Assembly: GCF_048898065.1 (NCBI RefSeq)
Contig: NZ_JBLWFI010000002.1
Coordinates: 1-64,000, forward strand
Direction: 5' to 3'
Source of the DNA: Tepidibacillus_B infernus
GTDB taxonomy: Bacteria > Bacillota > Bacilli > Tepidibacillales > Tepidibacillaceae
Length of the DNA stretch: 64,000 bases
Numbering within the stretch: position 1 is the stretch's first letter; each line of letters starts with the position of its first letter. The notes under the pieces are model-generated. The model was not told the DNA's origin. It did no database searches and saw nothing but the letters and a program-made list of their open reading frames with translations. Position numbers and translations under genes: made by a program. Positions 26,653 to 35,442 of this stretch are shown piece by piece.

Positions 26653-27315
26653 ATGAAAAGAATCCTTAGTCTAACGTTAGCATTAATTATGATGCTCTCT
26701 ATGAGCACTGCTGTTTTTGCAACAACTGATGATATAACGATTTCTGATAAAAAAGAACTGTATAACCATTACCAATCGGCTGTCGAAGAAGCAAGAGAAA
26801 AGTATAACGCAAGAATCGAACTTAAGCCTTTTGAAGAATTTGATTTTTCTAATGCAGCCCCTATTGAGGAATTTAAAGCTTCACTCAAAGCTATTGGAGA
26901 ATATCAATTGAAGACTCCGAAACTGAAATTCGATAAGTCGAATGCGCTGACCCCAGAAGAACATGCTAAAAAGGTAAGTGAAATACAGCCAATGGCTTTT
27001 CAAACAGTTACAAAGAGTGACTACGTATCTGTTGGAACAAAAAGCGTAAAAATCGACATAACTGCCAATATTGAAACCTATTACAGTAGCTTTCACGACA
27101 GGCAATTGATTTCCAGTAATAGCTACGTTAGTAGCATTAAGTCTGCAACTTCCGGATACACCTGGTATAGTAACTATATTGATGAGAGTATTATTGATGG
27201 TGGACGCACTTTCTATGTAGTGGCTCAAGGTTATGTTGTATATAGCGGAATGACATGGTACGATCTGAGGGTATCTGCAGAATTTTATTGCAGTGCCACA
27301 GGTGGTATTTCGTAA
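26653..27315 (+). CDS. secreted hypothetical protein
   Basis: A 220-aa protein with a clear signal peptide (KRILSLTLALIMMLS, cleavage after VFA). The first half is charged and helical, the second half Ser/Tyr-rich beta-like (SVGTKSVKIDITANIETYYS). I recognise no family. The ATG at 26653 is used because it starts the signal peptide; GGTGAT upstream is a modest RBS. The gene lies between the two copies of the 89-bp direct repeat. Confidence 0.6.
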   Translation: MKRILSLTLALIMMLSMSTAVFATTDDITISDKKELYNHYQSAVEEAREKYNARIELKPFEEFDFSNAAPIEEFKASLKAIGEYQLKTPKLKFDKSNALTPEEHAKKVSEIQPMAFQTVTKSDYVSVGTKSVKIDITANIETYYSSFHDRQLISSNSYVSSIKSATSGYTWYSNYIDESIIDGGRTFYVVAQGYVVYSGMTWYDLRVSAEFYCSATGGIS

Positions 27316-27341
27316 TCTCTAAAGAAGAAGTATTTAAAACA

Positions 27342-27378
27342 AAAGCCTACGTTCCAAGTAATGAAATGTGGGCTTTTA
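27342..27378 (+). terminator. weak terminator after secreted protein gene
   Basis: AAAAGCCTAC pairs with GTGGGCTTTT across a 16-nt loop. The T run is short. Confidence 0.5.
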
Positions 27379-27390
27379 GACATTATAAAT

Positions 27391-27479
27391 AGAAAAAACG
27401 TTCCCGATTTTTAATAATATTTTTAAAATGGGAACTATTTTTTCATTGTTGACGTCTACCTAGTAAAATCATCACCAAA
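27391..27479 (+). repeat. 89-bp direct repeat, copy 2
   Basis: Second copy of the repeat at 26191-26279. It differs at 27398 (A for T) and 27463 (G for A). It ends shortly before a headless coding remnant. Confidence 0.9.
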
Positions 27480-27525
27480 CTAAAAAACAGCTGACAGAGA
27501 TAAAACAGGAAAAAATGCAAACTGA

Positions 27526-27699
27526 ATCATTAAAAAGCAATGGAAATCTCGTGAAGTTTCCAAATATTATGGGGATTCAAAGGTTTCTGGAGACGTTTCA
27601 ATACAAGCTGGTTACTATTCAAGACCTGGAATGTTTCTAGTGACGTTAGACACTGCTAGTAGTAGCTCGAGTGCATGGGCTGGTGGTCATGCTGCATGA
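27526..27699 (+). pseudogene. C-terminal remnant of a small protein gene
   Basis: An open stretch of 57 codons without a start, ending in a Ser/Gly/Ala-rich tail (TASSSSSAWAGGHAA) and TGA. It includes KYYGDSKVSGDVSIQAGYYS, which reads like real protein. The stop overlaps the start of the next gene as ATGA, as in coupled operons. The 5' part seems to have been lost next to direct repeat copy 2. No family recognised. Confidence 0.4.
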
Positions 27700-28235
27700 T
27701 AAAATTGAAATTAATGATAATAGGGCTACTTATAGTTAGCCTAGGATGTACACAACAGTCCAACAATAACATATTATCATTTAAATATGGAGTAATCTTT
27801 ACATCTAATCTTTACAATAAAAGTAAAATAGTTCTATTTTCGCAAAATTGGGATGTTGTAGAAGAAATCAATCTCGATATTGGTGGCTTACAAAAAGAAA
27901 AGATTTATAAAGAGAATTTATACGTACCTGTTACAGGAATACCATCGGAACCTGGGAATAAACGCTATATAAAAACAAAAAAACTGCCAATTAAGTTGGT
28001 TGTAAAAGATAATTTTTTATATGTTATCCATAACACTTCAATAGATTCTGGACTATTAACGAAAATAAATATCAAAAACAATAATATTATTAAAGAAAAA
28101 CGACTTAGTGGAGTTTTGAGAGAAATTGCTATTGCAAATGATAAGATAAATGTTATTGCTGACTTTTTTGTATTAGATGGAGATGATCTAAATGGGGTCG
28201 ACACTTCCTACTTGGTTTTGGGTAGTTTACTATAG
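27696..28235 (+). CDS. hypothetical lipoprotein
   Basis: A 179-aa protein from the ATG at 27696, with a lipoprotein signal (MIIGLLIVSLGC; lipid cysteine near residue 18). The mature part has repeating beta-strand character (KIVLFSQNWDVVEEINLDIG; LTKINIKNNNIIKEKRL), like a propeller fragment, and is short for such a fold. The N-terminus overlaps a degraded upstream gene, and the C-terminus overlaps the next gene by 44 nt. Function unknown. Confidence 0.5.
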   Translation: MIKLKLMIIGLLIVSLGCTQQSNNNILSFKYGVIFTSNLYNKSKIVLFSQNWDVVEEINLDIGGLQKEKIYKENLYVPVTGIPSEPGNKRYIKTKKLPIKLVVKDNFLYVIHNTSIDSGLLTKINIKNNNIIKEKRLSGVLREIAIANDKINVIADFFVLDGDDLNGVDTSYLVLGSLL

Positions 28236-28440
28236 TTTTATATTGGTCACTTTGATTGTTGCGATTATAACTTTGGTTGAAAGATATATCGTCCGAATAT
28301 ATACAATATTTACATTCATTGTTCTTCCTGCTTTTGTAATTTTAGTTCTATTAGGAAGTCTTGGAAGGCAAGGAACGACAGAATTAGAAAATTGGTTCAT
28401 TGATTTCTTATTTTACCACCTTCTTTTGCTTCCAGGTTAA
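28192..28440 (+). CDS. small two-helix membrane protein
   Basis: An 82-aa hydrophobic protein with two likely membrane helices (about residues 8-30 and 38-55). GGAG lies 11 nt before the ATG. The gene starts inside the lipoprotein gene and its end overlaps the convergent YitT-like gene by 33 bp. Not recognised. A frameshifted continuation of another membrane protein is an alternative. Confidence 0.4.
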   Translation: MGSTLPTWFWVVYYSFILVTLIVAIITLVERYIVRIYTIFTFIVLPAFVILVLLGSLGRQGTTELENWFIDFLFYHLLLLPG

Positions 28441-29013
28441 AAGAGATGTGGCCACACCGACTGCCATGATCGTAATAAAGGAGAGAATTAAGGTTTCCTT
28501 CGAAATCAAAACCCCGCCTAAGTAGATCACGATCGCATCAATCATAAAAATGATCAAGCCAACGTTAATAGGAAGAATTGTAGACAAATATTGGGCTAAT
28601 AGATCTGTGCCGCCTGTACTTGTTTTAAATCGGAGCATGATGCCAATTCCCGTTCCGACAAAGAGCCCACCTATAATCGAACTGCTTAATGGATCAAGTT
28701 CTATATAATACAAAAAATAGTATTGATACGGACGTAAAACATCGATAAATAAAGAAGAGATGAGCATCCCATGAATACTATGATAGAAAAATGATCGATA
28801 TTTAAACCAAGCCAATAGATATATTGGAATGCTTAATAAAATAATAGTTAAGCCCACCTTCACTCCTGACAAATAATTGACAATCAATGCAATCCCAATC
28901 ATTCCCCCATCTAATAAATGAAAAGGAACAAGGAAAAAGTTGATTCCTACCGCAAGGATCAAACTACCTAATAGAATCGCAATTGCTTTAGAAAAGAGCT
29001 GCACTTTATTCAT
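28408..29013 (-). CDS. YitT-family membrane protein, short form
   Basis: A 201-aa protein with five or so membrane helices, matching the membrane part of the YitT/DUF161 family (LVPFHLLDGGMIGIALI; FKTSTGGTDLLAQY; IDAIVIYLGG). The C-terminal cytoplasmic DUF2179 domain of full-length relatives (about 280 aa) is missing, as in YpjC-like short members. Function unknown. It is divergent from pcrA. Confidence 0.75.
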   Translation of the reverse strand: MNKVQLFSKAIAILLGSLILAVGINFFLVPFHLLDGGMIGIALIVNYLSGVKVGLTIILLSIPIYLLAWFKYRSFFYHSIHGMLISSLFIDVLRPYQYYFLYYIELDPLSSSIIGGLFVGTGIGIMLRFKTSTGGTDLLAQYLSTILPINVGLIIFMIDAIVIYLGGVLISKETLILSFITIMAVGVATSLLTWKQKKVVK

Positions 29014-29124
29014 CCCCTATTTTGTCCATCTCTTTATGTATATTTTTGTATGCTTGTTAAAATTCATAGAAACGAAAAACCATTGTCCCACTCTGAAAAA
29101 AACTTTCTGAATCCTGCCTTCTTA

Positions 29125-29153
29125 TTGAATCAAGGGGACGGATTCGATATAAT
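29125..29153 (+). promoter_or_regulatory. promoter of pcrA-ligA
   Basis: -35 TTGAAT (29125-29130), 17-bp spacer, perfect -10 TATAAT (29148-29153), 50 bp before pcrA. It fits with pcrA no longer being cotranscribed with pcrB. Confidence 0.65.
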
Positions 29154-29203
29154 TTGGTAGAGAAACCGGAAAACGAACAAACGTGCGATAAAGGGTGGAG
29201 AAA

Positions 29204-31381
29204 ATGGAACAAATGATAGGTAATGATATTTTTAAAGGGTTAAATCCACAACAACAAAAAGCGGTTGAAACAATTAATGGACCATTATTGATCCTAGCTG
29301 GAGCAGGAAGTGGCAAAACAAAGGTTTTGACCCATCGTATTGCTCATTTACTATATAAAGGGATTGCACCATGGAGTATCTTAGCGATTACCTTTACCAA
29401 TAAAGCTGCAAGAGAAATGAAGGATCGCGTTGCACGATTAGTGGGACCACAGGCAGAAGACATTTGGATCTCTACCTTCCATTCGATGTGTGTCCGTATT
29501 TTACGTAAAGATATTCAACGACTTGGCTATTCTAATAATTTCTCGATTTTAGATGCATCAGATCAGTTGAACGTGATCAAACAGATTATGAATGAACTGA
29601 ATATCGATAACAAAAAGTTTGAACCAAAGGCGATTCAAGCCACCATTAGTCAAGCGAAGAATGAACTGAAATCACCAGAGGCTTTTGCCAAAATAGCGAA
29701 CGACTTTTTTATGCAAAAGGTACTTGCCGTTTATGAGAAGTATCAAGCAAGGCTAAAGGCGAATCACTCTTTAGATTTTGATGATTTGATCATGGTAACG
29801 GTTCAATTATTTCAACAAGTACCGGAAGTATTAGCTTTTTATCAAAATAAATTTAAATATATTCATATTGATGAGTATCAAGATACAAACCGTGCACAAT
29901 ACCTATTAGTACAAATGTTAGCAGACCATTATCAAAATATCTGTGTCGTTGGAGATACAGACCAATCGATTTACAAATGGCGTGGAGCAGATATTCAAAA
30001 TATCCTAAACTTTGAAAAGGATTTTCCTAATGCTCAAGTGATTAAACTGGAACAAAATTACCGTTCAACGAAGAATATTCTGCGTGCAGCCAATGAGGTC
30101 ATTAAAAATAATTTTCAGCGTAAAGAGAAAAATCTTTGGACAGAGAACCCTCAAGGAGAAAAAATTACGCTTTACGAAGCGATGAATGAACATGATGAAG
30201 CCTATTTTATTGCCAAAGTGATTCAAGATGGCATTGACAAAGGAAAACAGTATCATGATTTTGCTGTCCTATATCGGACAAATGCCCAAACTCGTGTGAT
30301 TGAGGAAATTTTTATCAAATCGAATATTCCTTATAAAATGGTTGGCGGTACCAAGTTCTATGATCGCAAAGAAATCAAGGATATCATGGCGTATCTTCGC
30401 TTAATCGTCAATCCAGATGATGATATTAGTTTACGTAGAGTGATCAATGTCCCTAAACGGGGGATTGGAGCTGCAACAGTAGATAAAATTGCAGAATATG
30501 CTGCATCTCAAGGCACATCGATGTTTGCTGCTATTCAAGTTGTCGATTTTATCGGTTTAAGTGCAAAAGCAGCCAATAAGGTGAGCGAATTTGCAGGGAT
30601 CATTTCTCAATTTAGCCAAATGGTAGATTATCTTGGGGTCTCAGAATTAACAGAACAGGTGATTGAGAAAACAGGCTACCGTGAAGAATTAAAGAAAGAA
30701 AAAACTCTGGAAGCAGAAAGTCGCTTGGAAAATATTGAAGAATTACTCTCTGTCACATTAGAATTTGAAAATAAAAGTGAAGATAAATCATTAGTGACCT
30801 TCTTAACAGAAATTGCACTTGTGAGTGATGTGGATCAAATGGATGAAGCTGAAGCAGAGAAAGGTGTTACGATGATGACCCTTCATAGTGCGAAGGGACT
30901 TGAATTTCCTGTTGTCTTCTTGGCAGGAATGGAAGAAGGCATTTTCCCTCATAATCGGGCGTTAATGGAAGAGGACGAAATGGAAGAAGAGCGAAGACTA
31001 GCCTATGTTGGAATTACACGGGCAGAGCAAGAATTATATCTGACCCATGCTGGTTCACGGATGCTATTTGGTAGAACACAAATAAATCCACCTTCACGTT
31101 TTATTAAAGAGATACCTGAGGACGTCTTAGAGGATTTACGCGAAAGGTCACAACCTACCCGACCTATGCAAAGGGCGACTATGCCCGAGATGCAAAAAAG
31201 ACCTGAACCTCGTTCGGATTGGCAAGTAGGGGATAAAGTGAAACATACTAAGTGGGGGATTGGAACAGTTGTTACGGTAAAAGGGGAACGTGATGATTTG
31301 GAATTGCAAATTGCTTTTCCAACCCCAATCGGTATTAAAAAGCTGTTAGCCAGGTTTGCACCTATTGAAAAAGTGGAGTAG
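29204..31381 (+). CDS. pcrA: ATP-dependent DNA helicase PcrA
   Basis: A 725-aa UvrD/Rep-type SF1A 3'-5' helicase for repair and for clearing replication and transcription blocks. The Q-motif GLNPQQQKAV, Walker A AGAGSGKT, motif II IDEYQDTN, motif IV QNYRST and motif VI YVGITRAEQELYL are all present. The C-terminal Tudor-like region (VGDKVKHTKWGIGTVV) is typical of PcrA and binds RNA polymerase. ligA starts 16 bp downstream. Confidence 0.96.
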   Translation: MEQMIGNDIFKGLNPQQQKAVETINGPLLILAGAGSGKTKVLTHRIAHLLYKGIAPWSILAITFTNKAAREMKDRVARLVGPQAEDIWISTFHSMCVRILRKDIQRLGYSNNFSILDASDQLNVIKQIMNELNIDNKKFEPKAIQATISQAKNELKSPEAFAKIANDFFMQKVLAVYEKYQARLKANHSLDFDDLIMVTVQLFQQVPEVLAFYQNKFKYIHIDEYQDTNRAQYLLVQMLADHYQNICVVGDTDQSIYKWRGADIQNILNFEKDFPNAQVIKLEQNYRSTKNILRAANEVIKNNFQRKEKNLWTENPQGEKITLYEAMNEHDEAYFIAKVIQDGIDKGKQYHDFAVLYRTNAQTRVIEEIFIKSNIPYKMVGGTKFYDRKEIKDIMAYLRLIVNPDDDISLRRVINVPKRGIGAATVDKIAEYAASQGTSMFAAIQVVDFIGLSAKAANKVSEFAGIISQFSQMVDYLGVSELTEQVIEKTGYREELKKEKTLEAESRLENIEELLSVTLEFENKSEDKSLVTFLTEIALVSDVDQMDEAEAEKGVTMMTLHSAKGLEFPVVFLAGMEEGIFPHNRALMEEDEMEEERRLAYVGITRAEQELYLTHAGSRMLFGRTQINPPSRFIKEIPEDVLEDLRERSQPTRPMQRATMPEMQKRPEPRSDWQVGDKVKHTKWGIGTVVTVKGERDDLELQIAFPTPIGIKKLLARFAPIEKVE

Positions 31382-31397
31382 GAAGGAAGAATTAAAG

Positions 31398-33434
31398 ATG
31401 GACAAGCAGCAAGCAAACAAACGAATCGAGGAATTACGCAAAACGATCAATGAACATAGTTATCGTTACTATGTCCAAGATCAGCCTACAATTACAGACC
31501 AAGAGTATGATCAATTGATGCAGGAATTGATCGCCATTGAAGCAGAGTATCCAGATTTGATCACCCCTGATTCACCTACACAAAGAGTAGGGGGAGTACC
31601 ACTTGATCAATTTCAAAAGGTTGAACATCGCATTCCATTGTTATCTTTAGGTAATGCTTTTAATGAACAAGACCTTTATGAATTTGATCGTCGTGTACGC
31701 CAAGCAGTAGGTGGAGAGCAAGTGAATTACATGGTTGAGCTTAAAATTGATGGCCTTGCTGTTTCTCTAACCTATGAAAATGGCTTGTTTGTGCGTGGAG
31801 CAACACGAGGAGACGGTACGATTGGTGAGGATATTACACAAAACTTAAAAACGATTCGCTCCTTACCTTTAAGATTAAAGGATCCCGTTACCATCGAAGT
31901 AAGAGGAGAAGCGTATCTACCAAAAAAAGAATTTCAACGAATCAACAAGCAACGGGAACAAAATGGCGAGCCTCTTTTTGCTAATCCTCGGAATGCCGCA
32001 GCGGGTTCTTTAAGACAATTAGACCCTAAAGTAGCTGCAGAAAGAGCATTAGATCTTTTTCTTTACGGAATTGGGTCGATCGAAGGAATCGAATTAAAAT
32101 CCCATAGTGAAGGATTAAATTTTTTAGAACAGCTTGGTTTAAAAGTGAACCCCGAACGACGTCTATTTTCTGCGATGGAGGAGGTTATCCAGTTTATTCA
32201 GGGTTGGACCGAAAAAAGGCCACATCTTCCCTATGAAATAGACGGAATGGTGATTAAGGTGGATTCTTATGAATTGCAACAACGCCTTGGTTTTACGGCC
32301 AAAAGTCCAAGATGGGCGATTGCTTATAAGTTTCCTGCGGAAGAAGTGGTTACCGTACTAGAAGCGATAGAAGTGAGTGTTGGAAGAACAGGAGTCATTA
32401 CGCCAACTGCGATTCTAAAGCCGGTAAACGTTGCTGGAACCACTGTGAAAAGAGCATCCTTGCATAATGAAGATATGATACGCGAAAAGGGAATCATGCT
32501 TGGCGATCATGTCATTGTGAAAAAGGCAGGAGATATCATTCCTGAAGTTGTAGCCGTTCTCCCTGAAAGGCGAACAGGTAAAGAACAACCTTATCATATG
32601 CCAAACCAGTGTCCAGCTTGTGAAAGTGACTTGATACGCCTAGAAGGAGAAGTTGCTTTAAGGTGTATCAACCCAAAATGTCCTGCGCAAATTCTAGAAG
32701 GAATTATTCATTTTGTTTCTAGAGATGCAATGAATATTGAAGGATTAGGAGAAAAAGTAGTTGCTCAACTATTTGAACAGGGACTGGTTCACAGTGTGGC
32801 AGATTTATATACACTTAGAAAAGAAGATTTACTCCCATTAGAAAGAATGGGTGAAAAGTCTGTGCAGAATCTGCTAGAAGCGATTGAAAAAAGTAAAGAA
32901 AACTCATTAGAGAAGCTTTTATTTGGTTTAGGAATCCGGTTAGTAGGGGCAAAAGCGGCGAAGGTTTTGGCGCAAAAATATGGAACGATGGATGATTTAG
33001 CTAAGGCATCTGAAGAAGAACTAAAGGCTATTGATGAAATAGGCCCTAAAATGGCAGATAGTATCGTAACCTTCTTCCGCTCTCCTGAAGTACAAGAAAC
33101 GATCCAACGTTTAAAAGAACAAGGTTTGAATATGACATATAAAGGCCCAAGATTAGAAGAATCTACAGCGACAACAGATTCTATTTTCTACGGCAAAACG
33201 GTTGTCCTTACAGGTACTTTAGAACAAATGACTAGACAAGAAGCAGCTGAAAAGTTAGAAGCTCTTGGGGCAAAAGTGACAAATAGTGTGACGAAGAAGA
33301 CAGACTTCGTGATCGCAGGTGAAAAAGCAGGTTCAAAGCTGACAAAAGCCCAAGAGTTAGGAATAACAGTATTAACAGAAGAAGACCTATTATTTCATTT
33401 ACAGAAAGGCACGGATGATGGGGCAGCATTGTAA
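31398..33434 (+). CDS. ligA: NAD-dependent DNA ligase LigA
   Basis: A 678-aa ligase sealing nicks in replication and repair. The adenylation lysine is in ELKIDG, followed by the OB fold, a four-cysteine zinc finger (CPACE and CINPKCPAQ), helix-hairpin-helix repeats (GIRLVGAKAAKVLA) and a C-terminal BRCT domain (GKTVVLTGTL). The ATG at 31398 follows AGGAAGGA. It is cotranscribed with pcrA. Confidence 0.96.
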   Translation: MDKQQANKRIEELRKTINEHSYRYYVQDQPTITDQEYDQLMQELIAIEAEYPDLITPDSPTQRVGGVPLDQFQKVEHRIPLLSLGNAFNEQDLYEFDRRVRQAVGGEQVNYMVELKIDGLAVSLTYENGLFVRGATRGDGTIGEDITQNLKTIRSLPLRLKDPVTIEVRGEAYLPKKEFQRINKQREQNGEPLFANPRNAAAGSLRQLDPKVAAERALDLFLYGIGSIEGIELKSHSEGLNFLEQLGLKVNPERRLFSAMEEVIQFIQGWTEKRPHLPYEIDGMVIKVDSYELQQRLGFTAKSPRWAIAYKFPAEEVVTVLEAIEVSVGRTGVITPTAILKPVNVAGTTVKRASLHNEDMIREKGIMLGDHVIVKKAGDIIPEVVAVLPERRTGKEQPYHMPNQCPACESDLIRLEGEVALRCINPKCPAQILEGIIHFVSRDAMNIEGLGEKVVAQLFEQGLVHSVADLYTLRKEDLLPLERMGEKSVQNLLEAIEKSKENSLEKLLFGLGIRLVGAKAAKVLAQKYGTMDDLAKASEEELKAIDEIGPKMADSIVTFFRSPEVQETIQRLKEQGLNMTYKGPRLEESTATTDSIFYGKTVVLTGTLEQMTRQEAAEKLEALGAKVTNSVTKKTDFVIAGEKAGSKLTKAQELGITVLTEEDLLFHLQKGTDDGAAL

Positions 33435-33495
33435 AAAACAACTGATCAAAACAATTTTTCAAAATAGCGGAATATAGAACTATCGAGGTGTAAAC

Positions 33496-34107
33496 ATGGA
33501 GCAATTATGGGATTGGATCATCATCATTTTTCGTACCATTGGAATCCCTGGATTAGGGGTAGGGCTATTTCTTGAGGGGATGGGAGTTCCCTTTCCGGGA
33601 GAAACCACAATGGCCTTTTTTGGTTTTTTATCCCAACGGGGTGATTATCCCTTCCTGCTCCTTGTGGCTACTGCTTCACTTGGTTCATGGATAGGTTCCT
33701 GGATCGCTTTTTATTTAGGGAGGACATATGGTATCGGCCTATTGTTCCGATATGGGAAATATCTTTTCCTAAAAAGGCGTCATATCAAAATGACGATGAG
33801 ATTATCTAGACGTTTTGGTGTCTGGGTACTGGTCTTAGGCAGACATCTCCCAGGAGTTCGGACCATTTCCTCCTATATGGCGGGAATTGGTCGAATGAGC
33901 TGGCCAGTATTCTTGGTCTATAGTTTGTTAGGCTTTGTTTTTTGGACGACGACATGGTTAGCTTTTGGCTATATAGTAGCGAATCGTTGGGAACAAATGG
34001 TTCAAGTGTTTAGCTCATGGGTAGCTATCATTTTTCTAATTCTTTTCATAGGTATTGGTTTAATCTATTATGTTAAAAGATATAGAAAACAAGGAAAAGT
34101 AAATTAG
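33496..34107 (+). CDS. DedA-family membrane protein
   Basis: A 203-aa VTT/DedA protein with about five membrane segments. The re-entrant motif FLEGMGVPFPGE and the conserved GRHLPGVRTISSYMAG carry the acidic and basic residues that the family needs. DedA proteins move undecaprenyl phosphate or other lipids across the membrane. RBS GAGGTG. It lies 61 bp after ligA and may be part of that operon. Confidence 0.88.
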   Translation: MEQLWDWIIIIFRTIGIPGLGVGLFLEGMGVPFPGETTMAFFGFLSQRGDYPFLLLVATASLGSWIGSWIAFYLGRTYGIGLLFRYGKYLFLKRRHIKMTMRLSRRFGVWVLVLGRHLPGVRTISSYMAGIGRMSWPVFLVYSLLGFVFWTTTWLAFGYIVANRWEQMVQVFSSWVAIIFLILFIGIGLIYYVKRYRKQGKVN

Positions 34108-34113
34108 AGTATA

Positions 34114-34225
34114 AAAGGGTTTGAATATTCCATAAGCTGCGACCTTCAGAAGTGCCCTTCTCTCCGTAATCTTTATTCATAGAAGGGCACGGATGACGGA
34201 GCGCGATGGAATATACAAACCTTTT
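34114..34225 (+). repeat. 112-bp hairpin repeat, copy 2
   Basis: Nearly identical to 214-325 (about five substitutions, same orientation) with the same GTGCCCTTCT/AGAAGGGCAC hairpin. It sits between the convergent dedA and ytvI genes, where it may also act as a bidirectional terminator. Confidence 0.85.
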
Positions 34226-34253
34226 TTATTTATGAGTCCCCTTATGGGTATTG

Positions 34254-35318
34254 TTATATTTTAAGCCGATAACGAATTACTTTTGCTTTGACTAATGCCT
34301 TATAAAGAATCAACAATAATGGACCTAGGAAAACACCAAGGATACCCAGTACTTTAAATCCTACCCAAATACTAATTAATGTGGTTAATGGATCCAATCC
34401 AATTCTTTCTCCTAATATTTTTGGTTCGATTACTCGTCGTACCACAGTAATCACGATAAAGAGAACAATTAATCCGATTCCTAAAAGGGTATTTCCTTTT
34501 GTAATTGAAAAAATAGCCCATGGCATAAGTACAGAACCAGTACCTAGAATCGGTAAAATATCGACTACAACAATCAACAAAGCGATCGCAGAAGCGTAGC
34601 CTACATTTAATAGAACTAATCCAATTAAGCTGATGATATAAGTAATCGAACTAAGAATGACTTGTGCATGTAAGAAACCAAAGGTTGCAACTCGGATATC
34701 TTTTAAAATAATCTCTAACTTTGCTTTTGATTCTTTTTTAAAATAGCTAAAAAACTTCCGATTTATATAAGGAAGATTTAAACTAATTAAGAAGAGAGAA
34801 ACAAAAAAGAGAATCAGTGTAATAAAGTAGTTTGGTATCGCTGTTGTAATATTATAGGTTTGAGTTCCTATCGTAGATAATAGGTCCATGTTGGCTAAAT
34901 CGTTGATAAATTGAGTAAAAGATTGGTTAATTTGCGTTGATACTTCAGTAGGGAGCATCTGAATCACATCTTGCGTTTGTCGATATATATGGAAGAACCA
35001 AAGCTGGATATTCGGAATATTCTTTTGGATATATTGAATCAAATTCACCATTTCAATGCTGATCCGTGTAACAATCATATAAACTAACCAGGAAAAAGTA
35101 CCCAAAAAGAGGAAATAAGTAATGTTAACAGCAATGCTTCGTTTTAGTTTTGTCATTTTCATTAACCAGAGGTTAATGGGTTCTAACATCAATGCAAATA
35201 GATAAGCAAAGATAAACGGAATAAAATGTGGAAAAACAAAATAAAAGACCAAAGGTATCAATAAAATACCAATAATGATACCGATTGTAATTAGAACTTT
35301 TACCGCATAATGCTTCAT
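34254..35318 (-). CDS. ytvI: sporulation membrane protein YtvI (AI-2E transporter family)
   Basis: A 354-aa protein with about eight membrane helices. The family core is recognisable in ALLIVVVDILPILGTGSVLM and RRVIEPKILGERIGLDPL. Length and N-terminus match the YtvI subgroup seen in spore formers. The ATG at 35318 follows AAAGGGA. The family includes small-molecule and ion exporters; its role in sporulation is not defined. Confidence 0.75.
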   Translation of the reverse strand: MKHYAVKVLITIGIIIGILLIPLVFYFVFPHFIPFIFAYLFALMLEPINLWLMKMTKLKRSIAVNITYFLFLGTFSWLVYMIVTRISIEMVNLIQYIQKNIPNIQLWFFHIYRQTQDVIQMLPTEVSTQINQSFTQFINDLANMDLLSTIGTQTYNITTAIPNYFITLILFFVSLFLISLNLPYINRKFFSYFKKESKAKLEIILKDIRVATFGFLHAQVILSSITYIISLIGLVLLNVGYASAIALLIVVVDILPILGTGSVLMPWAIFSITKGNTLLGIGLIVLFIVITVVRRVIEPKILGERIGLDPLTTLISIWVGFKVLGILGVFLGPLLLILYKALVKAKVIRYRLKI

Positions 35319-35442
35319 GAACAATCCCTTTCTCTATCCCTTTGAGATTCATTGTATAGAAAAATTTTGATAGATGCAAACACTTGTTATCAGTGATAAA
35401 ATGGACAAAGGTAGTCTGCAACATAGATAAGGAGGCTTTTTC

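Noticed and set aside
27516..27641. 42-codon ATG-started frame after direct repeat copy 2
   Set aside because: It overlaps, in another frame, a more protein-like remnant that ends in an ATGA overlap with the next gene. No RBS of note.
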